Origin: Sedimentibacter sp.
GTDB lineage: Bacteria > Bacillota > Clostridia > Tissierellales > Sedimentibacteraceae
Reading direction: 5' to 3'
NCBI RefSeq assembly: GCF_029265225.1
Contig: NZ_JAJUJR010000002.1
Coordinates: 1 to 35,443, forward strand
Length of the DNA: 35,443 nt
This document shows, piece after piece, positions 9,559 to 17,852 of this stretch; within the stretch, counting starts at the first letter, position 1; each line of letters opens with the position of its first letter. The notes beneath the pieces are model-generated. The model was not told where the DNA came from and did not search any database. It saw nothing but the letters and a program-made list of their open reading frames with translations. A program made the position numbers and the translations under genes.

Positions 9559-11088
9559 TTAAAACAATATTTCTCCTGCACTTTCCTCGCAAACTTTGAC
9601 CAATGTTCCATCTATTATCAATTCTTCGCACTTGTTTATATCTTCGTAGAGAGGTCTGTCTTCTGTAAGCATAGGAACTGATTTTCTAACAGCTTCATAC
9701 ACTGTCTTTGTTCCTTTGCCAAGACCCTTGTTTCCTCTCATGTCGATTCCCTGGCACGCGCACATGATTTCCATGGCAAGGACTCTTCTTACATTTTCCA
9801 TTATTTCTCTTGACTTTCTGGCTGCTATTGTACCCATTGACACGTGATCTTCCTGATTTGCAGAAGAAGGAATTGAGTCAACAGATGCAGGATGAGAAAG
9901 CACCTTGTTTTCTGAAACCAATGAAGCTGCAGAGTACTGCACTATCATGAAACCTGAATTTATTCCGCCGTGTTCCACAAGGAATGCAGGAAGTCCGCTG
10001 AGAGCAGGATTCACAAGTCTTTCCAGCCTTCTTTCAGAAATGTCGGCCAATTCTGCCAGCGCAATTCCAAGAAAATCAAAGCTTAGGGCCATAGGCTGTC
10101 CATGGAAGTTTCCTCCTGATATTCCTTCCTTTGTTTCCGGGAATATAATTGGGTTATCTGTTACTGAGTTTATTTCAATTTCAACTTTTTCCTTAACGTA
10201 ATTTACTGCATCCTTGCTTGCTCCGTGTACCTGAGGCGTGCATCTTAGAGAATAAGCATCCTGTACTCTTATGTCTCCCTGTCTTGTAGTCATTTTGCTT
10301 TCAGCTAACAAATCAAGCATTATTCTTGCAGTGTCCATCTGACCCTTGTGAGGTCTTACATCATGAACCTTGTGGTCAAGGGCATCAACTATTCCGTGGT
10401 GAGCTTCAAAGCTTAATGCTGCAGCAATGTCTGATATTTTAACAAGATTTAAGGCATCGTACACAGTCAGTGAACCAACTGCAGTCATAACCTGTGTTCC
10501 GTTAATAAGTGCAAGACCTTCCTTTGATGTAAGTTCAATTACCGGAATTCCTGCTTTTTTCATGGCTTCTTCCCCTGTCATTACAACTCCTTCATATTCT
10601 GCAATTCCAAGGCCGATCATAGGAAGAACCATATGTGATAATGGAGCCAGGTCTCCGCTTGAACCAAGGGAACCCTTCTGAGGAACAACCGGATGAACTT
10701 TCTTGTTAAGCATTTCAATCATTGTGAGGATAGTTTCCAGTCTTGCTCCGGAATAACCCTTGGCAAGGTTGTTAATTCTCAGTAAAATTATGCCTCTTAC
10801 TATTTCAGTGTCAAATGGCTTGCCTGCTCCAACTGCATGTGTTATTATGAGATTTTTCTGAAGCAGTCTTGACTCGTCTTTAGAAATTGAAACGTCGCTG
10901 AACTTTCCGAAGCCTGTTGTTATGCCGTAAACAACATCACCGTTATCTACAAAATCATCCACTATTTTTCTTGATGCCAATATTCTATCAACAGCTGACT
11001 TGGACAATTCAACGCTGCAATAATTTCTGCACACCTCTGCAATTTCCTCAAGGGTTAATGTATTGCCTGTTATAATAACCTTTTCCAT
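9559..11088 (-). CDS. hutH: Histidine ammonia-lyase (MIO family), with an SSG motif in place of ASG
   Basis: 509 aa; YGITTGFGKFSDV, GSLGSSGDLAPLSHMVLP (MIO site), QDAYSLRCTPQVHGA, NPIIFPETKEGISGGNFHGQPMA. Confidence 0.88.
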   Translation of the reverse strand: MEKVIITGNTLTLEEIAEVCRNYCSVELSKSAVDRILASRKIVDDFVDNGDVVYGITTGFGKFSDVSISKDESRLLQKNLIITHAVGAGKPFDTEIVRGIILLRINNLAKGYSGARLETILTMIEMLNKKVHPVVPQKGSLGSSGDLAPLSHMVLPMIGLGIAEYEGVVMTGEEAMKKAGIPVIELTSKEGLALINGTQVMTAVGSLTVYDALNLVKISDIAAALSFEAHHGIVDALDHKVHDVRPHKGQMDTARIMLDLLAESKMTTRQGDIRVQDAYSLRCTPQVHGASKDAVNYVKEKVEIEINSVTDNPIIFPETKEGISGGNFHGQPMALSFDFLGIALAELADISERRLERLVNPALSGLPAFLVEHGGINSGFMIVQYSAASLVSENKVLSHPASVDSIPSSANQEDHVSMGTIAARKSREIMENVRRVLAMEIMCACQGIDMRGNKGLGKGTKTVYEAVRKSVPMLTEDRPLYEDINKCEELIIDGTLVKVCEESAGEILF

Positions 11089-11115
11089 CTTTTTCTCCTT
11101 TTGCCTGATTTACAA

Positions 11116-11160
11116 AAAATAAAAAGCAAATTTCAGCATACTAAGTATGCTAAAATTTGC
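11116..11160 (-). terminator. Terminator of the upstream lipoprotein gene (possible attenuator ahead of hutH)
   Basis: Minus strand GCAAATTTTAGCATACTTAGTATGCTGAAATTTGC followed by TTTTTATTTTTTG. Confidence 0.75.
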
Positions 11161-11229
11161 CTCCTGCTATCTATTGTCTATAGGCTTATTTATTACAATA
11201 ATTATATTACAAAATATAATTATTGTCAA

Positions 11230-12015
11230 TTACTCAGACTTTTTTACAATTAATTTGGCATCCACGCTGGCTGGGACACTTCCGTCGGTTTTTTCAGGAT
11301 ACACGGTAATCTGGTCCCCTTCCTTAAGAGTGGAGTGTGCAAAATTAGTAATTGTTTCAGAATTCACCTTTATGTCATATTCCCTGTTGTCGTCAGAAAC
11401 TCCGTATACTCTGAGCATTCCGTTTGTGTCTCTTGAAATTTCCCTTACTGTTGCATTTATCTTTGAAGTCTCGTCATAAAAAGACAGAAGCTCATTTCCG
11501 TTGTTATCTTCAACATAATCCGCTATGAACTGGTCCCCTTCTTTCAAATTGAAACCTTCCGGATATTTTAACTTCAAGTCTCCCATTTCAGTTATTGCTG
11601 TAATGAAATCTTCTCCAACTTCTCCCACTGTTGCTGTAACTCGTTTGATATCAACACCGTCCTGAGTCTTTCTTTGAGTATAGTCGTAATACTGATCCGA
11701 TACAGCATCGAATGTTCCTCCCTCAAGCTGGTTTATTCCCACGTACTCACCGAGAAAAAAATTGCTTGACCTTGCCTGGTCAACCTTGTAAGTATTGACA
11801 TTTTCTCCTTCCTGAACATGAATACCATCCTGGTCAATTTTAATAATCTTTCCCTGAGCATTATACCTTCCCGGAATATTCTCGTCAGAGCTGCTTTCGT
11901 TTCCGGATTTTAAATTTTCCTGATACTTCTCCTTTTGTTCTGATCCAGCACAACCTGCCAATGAAAAAGCAAGAGCTACTATTATAAATATGATAATTTT
12001 TTTATTATTTTTCAC
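11230..12015 (-). CDS. Lipoprotein of unknown function
   Basis: MKNNKKIIIFIIVALAFSLAGCAGSE lipobox signal; several short beta-rich segments (GKIIKIDQDGIHVQEGENVNTYKV, ATVGEVGEDFITAIT, ATVREISRDTNGMLRVYGV). Confidence 0.75.
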   Translation of the reverse strand: MKNNKKIIIFIIVALAFSLAGCAGSEQKEKYQENLKSGNESSSDENIPGRYNAQGKIIKIDQDGIHVQEGENVNTYKVDQARSSNFFLGEYVGINQLEGGTFDAVSDQYYDYTQRKTQDGVDIKRVTATVGEVGEDFITAITEMGDLKLKYPEGFNLKEGDQFIADYVEDNNGNELLSFYDETSKINATVREISRDTNGMLRVYGVSDDNREYDIKVNSETITNFAHSTLKEGDQITVYPEKTDGSVPASVDAKLIVKKSE

Positions 12016-12208
12016 ATTTTACCTCCGCGTATTGATTTGTTTTTTTATTTTTTCCTGTTGCGTCTGTTATATTCTGCATATTGACAAATTAGTTTTAATA
12101 TTTAAGAAAAAATCATTTACAAATTATAATACTTTGTGCTATATTAATACTGTTTGTAGATTTTATTTTAATAAAATTTACGAAATGAAAATATTAATGA
12201 GGTACTGT

Positions 12209-12643
12209 ATGGATTCGTTAGATATGCAAATAATTAAGAACATTGAGAAAGAAGGAAGAATTTCTCATGAAGAGCTTTCAAAGAGACTGAACTTATCAAG
12301 ACCTGCTATACATAACAGAGTCACCAAACTTGAAGAACAGGGTATAATTTCAGGCTACAGAGCGACTATTGACTGGGTTAAACTTGGTTTCACAACTAAA
12401 GCAATGATTTCATTGAGAGTGAGAACCACAGATTACGATAAACTGTTGCTGCAATTAAAAAAACTCGAAATATCGAATTTAGTAATTGAAGAATGCCACA
12501 TCGTTACCGGTACATGGTGTATAATAATGAAAGTCAGATGCACAACACCACTTGAGTTAAAAGCAATTCAGGATGAGCTGCATAAAATCGAAAGTATTAA
12601 AGAATCATCAACATCTTTGATTTTGTCTTCAATTTATGATTAG
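12209..12643 (+). CDS. Lrp/AsnC-family transcriptional regulator
   Basis: MDSLDMQIIKNIEKEGRISHEELSKRLNLSRPAIHNRVTKLEEQGIISGYRATIDW plus a C-terminal RAM-like domain; start chosen at 12209 within the longer ORF (GAGG upstream). Confidence 0.9.
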   Translation: MDSLDMQIIKNIEKEGRISHEELSKRLNLSRPAIHNRVTKLEEQGIISGYRATIDWVKLGFTTKAMISLRVRTTDYDKLLLQLKKLEISNLVIEECHIVTGTWCIIMKVRCTTPLELKAIQDELHKIESIKESSTSLILSSIYD

Positions 12644-12649
12644 CAATAA

Positions 12650-12740
12650 AAAAACCAGCATTTAAATGCTTAAGTTAAAGATTTTACTAAGAACAGGGCA
12701 ACCTGTTCTTTTACTTTACTGTGTCATTTAGCTGGTTTTT
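12650..12740. terminator. Branched, bidirectional palindromic terminator between convergent genes
   Basis: Outer AAAAACCAGC...GCTGGTTTTT; inner GCATTTAAATGC palindrome and AAGAACAGG-GCAA-CCTGTTCTT hairpin. Confidence 0.7.
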
Positions 12741-12745
12741 TATAG

Positions 12746-13216
12746 TTATTTGTCTTCCAGTGCCTTATCTACTGCTTCCTTGATGGCATTGCTTGTTACA
12801 GTTGCTCCGGATACACCTTCAACATCTGTTGAGTCTTTTTCTTCAATTTTATCAGGCAGCTCTTCGATAGCTTTTGAGCCAACGCCTTGAGTTTCTTTTT
12901 CTCCAACAGCTTCAACTGAAACTATGTCATCACCGTCAACAGTTACTGTTACAGTTACTTCCCCTCCGTATCCCTGAGCCGAACCTTGAAGTGTACCTGC
13001 TCCGGCTGCACCATTACCGCCGTTTGTTCCTGTTCCGTTTGTTCCGGTCCCGTTTGTTCCGTTCCCTTTTGCATCGGTTCCGTTTGTTCCAGTTCCATTT
13101 GTTCCTGTGTTGTTGTCTGTATTGCCTGTGTTGTTGTTATCATCATTGTCCGCACATGCAACCAAGCCCAAACTCATGATTATCATCACACATAATATCA
13201 ATGCTATTTTTTTCAT
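12746..13216 (-). CDS. FMN-binding domain lipoprotein with a low-complexity NGT/GTNG linker
   Basis: MKKIALILCVMIIMSLGLVACADN lipobox; YGGEVTVTVTVDGDDIVSVEAVGEKETQGVGSKAIEELPDKI...GVSGATVTSNAIKEAVDKAL; SGAT fits an ApbE flavinylation motif. Start set by GGAGG upstream of 13216. Confidence 0.85.
   Translation of the reverse strand: MKKIALILCVMIIMSLGLVACADNDDNNNTGNTDNNTGTNGTGTNGTDAKGNGTNGTGTNGTGTNGGNGAAGAGTLQGSAQGYGGEVTVTVTVDGDDIVSVEAVGEKETQGVGSKAIEELPDKIEEKDSTDVEGVSGATVTSNAIKEAVDKALEDK
13022..13130. repeat. Coding low-complexity tandem repeat (Gly-Thr-Asn linker)
   Basis: Repeated CCGTTTGTTCC/TGTTCC units encoding GTNGTGTNGT. Confidence 0.8.
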
Positions 13217-13310
13217 AATAACCTCCATGTTATTTAACTTCAAAAATAGTATAACCAACCAATATTATTCCATTCATCAAAAATTTTCATAAAAAAGTTG
13301 CTCGCAAATA

Positions 13311-13343
13311 AAAAAACCGGCAATTAATTTGCCGGTATTTTTT
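13311..13343. terminator. Bidirectional-looking rho-independent terminator
   Basis: AAAAAA-CCGGCAA-TTAAT-TTGCCGG-TATTTTTT. Confidence 0.8.
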
Positions 13344-15030
13344 ATTTAATTGTTAAATCCAGTTCAACTTTGTTTTCAAAAGATTTAACTATTGCAGCTA
13401 TTATGTCTCCATGTGCATCAGTCAAGCTCATTGTTGCTGTTGATGTAACATCTGCAAGCATTGCTTTTTCATCAGCAGATAAAGCATCATATTTAGCCTT
13501 GTCTTCAGGTTTATCAGATCCATCTTTTAATGGTCTTCCGTTTAAATCAGAAGTGTATTTATCATTCCATTCCTGGATTTCTTCAACAGTCTTTCCAAGG
13601 AACATGTCTTCAAAATAATCCATCTGATCTGTCCAAGTTCCTGTATTGAGTCTGTAAGAGTCTCCTCTTTCTCTCTTAGTTACCCAGCCTTCAACTTCTT
13701 TCAGGAAGCTTTCGTCAGTAACTGTCAGAGTTGCATCAACTTTTTCATCATGGTTTTCATCATAGTTGTATGATTGTCCTGTAAAACCAGAGAAATGAGG
13801 CATTTCAGCTCCGTCATAGTTTGGTGTTGCAACTTCAAGAATGTCTACGTTAAGAGATACAAGTTTTCCGTCCTTGTCAAACAATGAGTTTGCAAAAACC
13901 TTGTTGATGCTGTAAACCTGTACATCTTTGTCATCTTTTCCAGGGCCCACACGCGGAACGCTTACAAGAGCAGTTCCCTGTGAAGCTATTTCTTCAGTTT
14001 CTACAGGAATGCGGTTTTCATATGCTTCTTTTATTGCAGCAACTATGTCACCGTGAGCATCTTTCAAGCTCATCGTTGCGCTACCGATAACATCAGCAAG
14101 CATTGCTTTGTCTTCTTCGCTTAAAGCCTTATATTTTGCCTGATCTTCTGGTTTGTCAGAATCAGCTTTCAAAGGTCTGCCGTTTACATCTGATGTGTAT
14201 TTATCAAACCAGTTCTGTACTTCTTCAACAGTCATTCCTACGAACATGTCCTGGAAATAATCCATTTGGCTGGTCCAAGTTCCTGTAGCAAGCTTATAGC
14301 TGTCTCCTCTTTCTCTCTTTGTGTTCCAAGAGTTTACTTCAGCTTTAAAATTATCTTCAGTGTCAACAGTCTTTGAGTCTACAACTTCATCATGATTTTC
14401 ATCATAGTTGTATCCGCCTTGTCCTGGGTATCCGCTGAAATGAGGCATTCCTTCTCCGTCATAGTTAGGAGTTGCTACTTCTAATATATCTACGTAAAGA
14501 GAAAGAATTTTTCCGTTTTCATCGAACAATGCATTTGCAAATACATCATTTGTACTGAAAACCTGAGTTTCAGTATTATCCTTGCCAGGTCCCAGACGTC
14601 CGATGCTTGCAAGTCCAAATCCCTGGAATACTTTTGCAGCAGACTGAGAGATAGGATCTTTTTCTTCTTTAACTTCTTCTGTAGGAGCCGGATACTTTGC
14701 AGGATCCAATGCATTGTTTACAGCATATATTATTGCTTCGCTTGTATATGTAGCACCTGCAATAACGTCTACATCAGTTGAATTTGCTTCAACTATTTTC
14801 GCAGGAAGCTGCTCAATTGCATTTGAACCGATTCCCTTTGTTTCGTTTTCGCCAACTGCTTCTACTTTTACTATTTTGTCTCCTTCTTTAGTTACTGTAA
14901 CAGTAACTTCTCCGCCGAAACCTTTGCCAACTCCTGTCAAAGTTTCTGTTGCCGGAGCTTGTTCCTTGGCACATGCAACAATGCTTAAAAGCATCAAGGC
15001 ACATACCGTGATTGAAACTAGTTTTTTCAT
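13342..15030 (-). CDS. FMN-binding domain lipoprotein with two tandem copies of an uncharacterised ~190-aa domain
   Basis: MKKLVSITVCALMLLSIVACAK lipobox; FMN-binding domain ending VIAGATYTSEAI; two copies of GPGKD...QV.S.N.VFAN.LFD..GK..SL.VDILEVATPNYDG..MPHFSG...YNYDENHDE.VD. Start set by GGGAGG upstream of 15030. Confidence 0.85.
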   Translation of the reverse strand: MKKLVSITVCALMLLSIVACAKEQAPATETLTGVGKGFGGEVTVTVTKEGDKIVKVEAVGENETKGIGSNAIEQLPAKIVEANSTDVDVIAGATYTSEAIIYAVNNALDPAKYPAPTEEVKEEKDPISQSAAKVFQGFGLASIGRLGPGKDNTETQVFSTNDVFANALFDENGKILSLYVDILEVATPNYDGEGMPHFSGYPGQGGYNYDENHDEVVDSKTVDTEDNFKAEVNSWNTKRERGDSYKLATGTWTSQMDYFQDMFVGMTVEEVQNWFDKYTSDVNGRPLKADSDKPEDQAKYKALSEEDKAMLADVIGSATMSLKDAHGDIVAAIKEAYENRIPVETEEIASQGTALVSVPRVGPGKDDKDVQVYSINKVFANSLFDKDGKLVSLNVDILEVATPNYDGAEMPHFSGFTGQSYNYDENHDEKVDATLTVTDESFLKEVEGWVTKRERGDSYRLNTGTWTDQMDYFEDMFLGKTVEEIQEWNDKYTSDLNGRPLKDGSDKPEDKAKYDALSADEKAMLADVTSTATMSLTDAHGDIIAAIVKSFENKVELDLTIK

Positions 15031-15200
15031 GATACCCTCCCATTGTGATATATATTCAGTATTAATCATACTGAATGCATAAAAATTTTCCTCAGCAAGA
15101 ATGTTAAAAAATCTACATTTTTATTCAAACTGCTGCAAGAAAACGTATCTTTATAATAACACCTAAAATTATTTTAGTCAATATAAACATAAGTCATAAA

Positions 15201-15299
15201 CCGTGTTAAGAAAGCATAAAGAAAAGTTCATTCTTACTTATGAAATCTTAACACTCATGGCATAACCTTAACACGGAATTAATGCTTTCAGTGTTAAAA
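15201..15299. promoter_or_regulatory. Putative operator cluster upstream of the Ktr operon (GTGTTAAG/CTTAACAC repeats)
   Basis: CCGTGTTAAG at 15201-15210, CTTAACAC at 15247-15254, CTTAACACGG at 15267-15276 and GTGTTAAAA near 15291. Confidence 0.5.
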
Positions 15300-15325
15300 T
15301 ATTATTGCAATCAAGGAGGTGTCAT

Positions 15326-15811
15326 ATGGAATTAATTATAGTATTAATGCTGATTGCATTGTATTTTGTAGGCTTCAAATTCATTGACAGCATTTATAAA
15401 CTTGCTTCTCCCTGCGAAAAAAAACCAGTCTCTGAAAAACATGATGAGAGCAGCAAACTCAGCGTTTCCGATGAAAAGAAAACGTTTGATGCCTTAATAT
15501 ACGGAAACGAGGATTATTGCAATGAAATTTCAGATTCATTGAAAACATACAACATAAGTTCCGAAACGCTCAATGATTTAAATGCAGTTAACATGTCAAA
15601 CTCCTATAAATTTTTGATTGCAGCAGGAAACTCAGATCTTGACAATCTGACCATTTGCTCCATAGGGACAAAGATGATGGAAATAGATAAAGTATTTGCT
15701 GTGTGCAACCAGACTTACAGCAGGAAATTATATGAAGAAAACAACATAAACATATTCAAATCATGCTGCGCTGCAGATGACATTGCACGCACAGTTGCAA
15801 CATTCAGCTAG
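15326..15811 (+). CDS. Membrane-anchored protein with a divergent TrkA-N/RCK-like domain
   Basis: N-terminal TM (MELIIVLMLIALYFVGFKFIDSIYKLA); FDALIYGNEDYCNEISDSL...KFLIAAGNSDLDNLTICSIGTKMMEIDKVFAVCNQTYSRKLYEENNINIFKS resembles TrkA-N; AAGGAGG RBS; directly upstream of ktrB. Confidence 0.65.
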   Translation: MELIIVLMLIALYFVGFKFIDSIYKLASPCEKKPVSEKHDESSKLSVSDEKKTFDALIYGNEDYCNEISDSLKTYNISSETLNDLNAVNMSNSYKFLIAAGNSDLDNLTICSIGTKMMEIDKVFAVCNQTYSRKLYEENNINIFKSCCAADDIARTVATFS

Positions 15812-15821
15812 GAGGGACATT

Positions 15822-17165
15822 ATGTTTGAATTAAAAAAAATTAAACTTAATTATACAGAAATAATAGTCTTTGGTACATTTGCCATAATTTTTCTTGGAG
15901 GTGTTCTGTTAAGCCTTCCTGTTTCTTCACGAGAAGGAATTTCCACTCCTTTTCTGGACTCACTGTTCACGGCTGCATCAGCCTTTTGTGTCACAGGCCT
16001 GGTGGTTTATGATACATACACACACTGGTCCATGTTCGGCCAGACAGTCATACTTTTACTTATTCAAATAGGCGGCTTGGGATTCATGACAGTCATAACG
16101 CTGTTTTCTCTTTTCCTCAGGAGAAGAATAGGGCTTAAGGAAAGAAGACTGTTGATGGAATCAGCAAACACGTTAAAAATTGGCGGAATAGTTCTTCTGG
16201 TAAAAAAAATCATTATAAGAACATTTATTTTTGAAAGCATAGGTGCCTTTGTTCTTACCTTAAGCTTCTACAGGCGTATGGGCCTTAGGGAAGGATTATA
16301 CAACGGAATATTCCATTCAATATCTGCCTTTTGCAATGCAGGATTTGACCTTATGGGTAAATACGGACAAAATTCATCCCTGACGCACTTCTATGATAAT
16401 CCTGCAGTCAACATTACAATTATGTCGCTTATAGTAATAGGCGGCCTTGGTTTTGTGGTTTGGGACGATGTGGCTTTAAACCGCAGTGATTTTAAGAAGT
16501 ACCAGCTTCATTCAAAACTTGTGCTTGTTGCAACAACTGTTTTAATTTTCGGCGGAGCACTGATATTTTTCATGGTAGAAAGAAATTTCAGCATGCTGGG
16601 AATGAACATTGGGGAAAAAATACTTGCATCGCTGTTTCAATCCGTAACAACCAGGACAGCAGGATTCAATACAATCAATCTTAACGGAATGTCAGAAGGC
16701 GGAACACTCTTAACCATTATACTTATGATAATCGGCGGAAGCCCAGGCTCCACTGCCGGAGGAATTAAAACCACCACATTTGTTGTTCTTTTGCTTGGAG
16801 CCTTGTCAAATGCAAAACAAAGCTCTGAAATTTCAGCATTCAAGCGAAGACTTGAAAGTGATGCTTTAAAAAAAGCAAGCGCCATAACGGTTATTTATAT
16901 AACTACGGCACTTGTTGCGGTAATGACCATATGTTCTGTTCAGAATTTTTCACTGACGGAAGTTATGTTTGAAGTATTTTCAGCACTTGGAACAGTTGGT
17001 CTTTCATTGGGAATTACACCAAGCTTAAGCATGGTTCCAAAAATAATAATAACTCTTCTTATGTACGGAGGAAAAGTCGGCGTCTTGTCTGTTGCCATTG
17101 TTCTGGCAGAAAGAAAAGAACCATCACTGTTAAGCAGACCTCTTGGAAAAATTATAATCGGATAG
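15822..17165 (+). CDS. ktrB: K+ uptake transporter subunit, KtrB/TrkH family
   Basis: TAASAFCVTGLVVYDTYTHWS, HSISAFCNAGFDL, QSVTTRTAGFNTINL, GGSPGSTAGGIKTTT pore-loop motifs; RBS GGAGGG before 15822. Confidence 0.93.
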   Translation: MFELKKIKLNYTEIIVFGTFAIIFLGGVLLSLPVSSREGISTPFLDSLFTAASAFCVTGLVVYDTYTHWSMFGQTVILLLIQIGGLGFMTVITLFSLFLRRRIGLKERRLLMESANTLKIGGIVLLVKKIIIRTFIFESIGAFVLTLSFYRRMGLREGLYNGIFHSISAFCNAGFDLMGKYGQNSSLTHFYDNPAVNITIMSLIVIGGLGFVVWDDVALNRSDFKKYQLHSKLVLVATTVLIFGGALIFFMVERNFSMLGMNIGEKILASLFQSVTTRTAGFNTINLNGMSEGGTLLTIILMIIGGSPGSTAGGIKTTTFVVLLLGALSNAKQSSEISAFKRRLESDALKKASAITVIYITTALVAVMTICSVQNFSLTEVMFEVFSALGTVGLSLGITPSLSMVPKIIITLLMYGGKVGVLSVAIVLAERKEPSLLSRPLGKIIIG

Positions 17166-17174
17166 GAGAATAAT

Positions 17175-17825
17175 ATGAAATCAGTATTAATTATAGGAAT
17201 GGGCGCCTTTGGACGTCATTTGGCGCTTAAAATGACAGAATTAAAAAATGACGTTATGATAGTTGACAAGGATGCTGCAATTATTGAAGACATGTCTTCT
17301 CAGGTAACAGATGCTCAAATCGGCGACTGCACAAAGGAAGATGTTTTAAGAGCTCTTGGTGTCGGTAATTTTGATGTTTGTTTTGTAACAATAGGCGATA
17401 CATTCCAATCATCCCTTGAAATAACTTCACTTTTAAAGGATTTGGGTGCAAAGTACGTGATTTCCAAAGCCAGCAGGGATATTCAGGCAAAGTTTCTTTT
17501 AAAAAACGGCGCAGATGAAGTTGTCTATCCAGACAAGGACATGGCTGACAAGCTTGCCATCAGATGCAGCGCAAACAACGTTCTTGATTATTTTTCAATA
17601 TCCAACGACTACTCCATATTTGAAATACCCATTATGAAAAGCTGGACCGGAAGAAGCATAGAGGAAATAAATGTAAGAAAAAAACACCATATAAATATTC
17701 TTCTTATTAAAAACGGAAGCAAAATTATGACTCTCCCAAAGGCAGATTACATTTTTAAAGAAGATGATTTAGTACTGGTTCTGGGAAGGTCAGAAGATGT
17801 TCTCAGATTTTCAGACAGCATATAA
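17175..17825 (+). CDS. ktrA: K+ uptake regulatory subunit, KtrA/TrkA family
   Basis: MKSVLIIGMGAFGRHLALKMTELKNDVMIVDKD Rossmann motif and C-terminal TrkA-C-like region (FKEDDLVLVLGRSEDV). Confidence 0.93.
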   Translation: MKSVLIIGMGAFGRHLALKMTELKNDVMIVDKDAAIIEDMSSQVTDAQIGDCTKEDVLRALGVGNFDVCFVTIGDTFQSSLEITSLLKDLGAKYVISKASRDIQAKFLLKNGADEVVYPDKDMADKLAIRCSANNVLDYFSISNDYSIFEIPIMKSWTGRSIEEINVRKKHHINILLIKNGSKIMTLPKADYIFKEDDLVLVLGRSEDVLRFSDSI

Positions 17826-17829
17826 ACAT

Positions 17830-17852
17830 AAAAAGTGCCCTAGGGCACTTTT
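17830..17852. terminator. Bidirectional terminator between the Ktr operon and the two-component system
   Basis: AAAAAGTGCCCTAGGGCACTTTT palindrome. Confidence 0.85.

Noticed and set aside
11990-12208. Long N-terminal extension of the Lrp-like ORF
   Set aside because: The extension is Phe/Ile-rich, crosses the divergent promoter region and overlaps the lipoprotein gene start; 12209 has a better start context.
13022-13130. Possible CRISPR-like repeat array
   Set aside because: Units are short, contiguous, in frame and encode a Gly/Thr/Asn linker; there are no spacers and no cas genes.
12874-13179. Leu/Arg-rich and Cys-rich overlapping ORFs opposite the FMN lipoprotein
   Set aside because: Composition is the direct result of reading the GTNG linker repeat on other frames.
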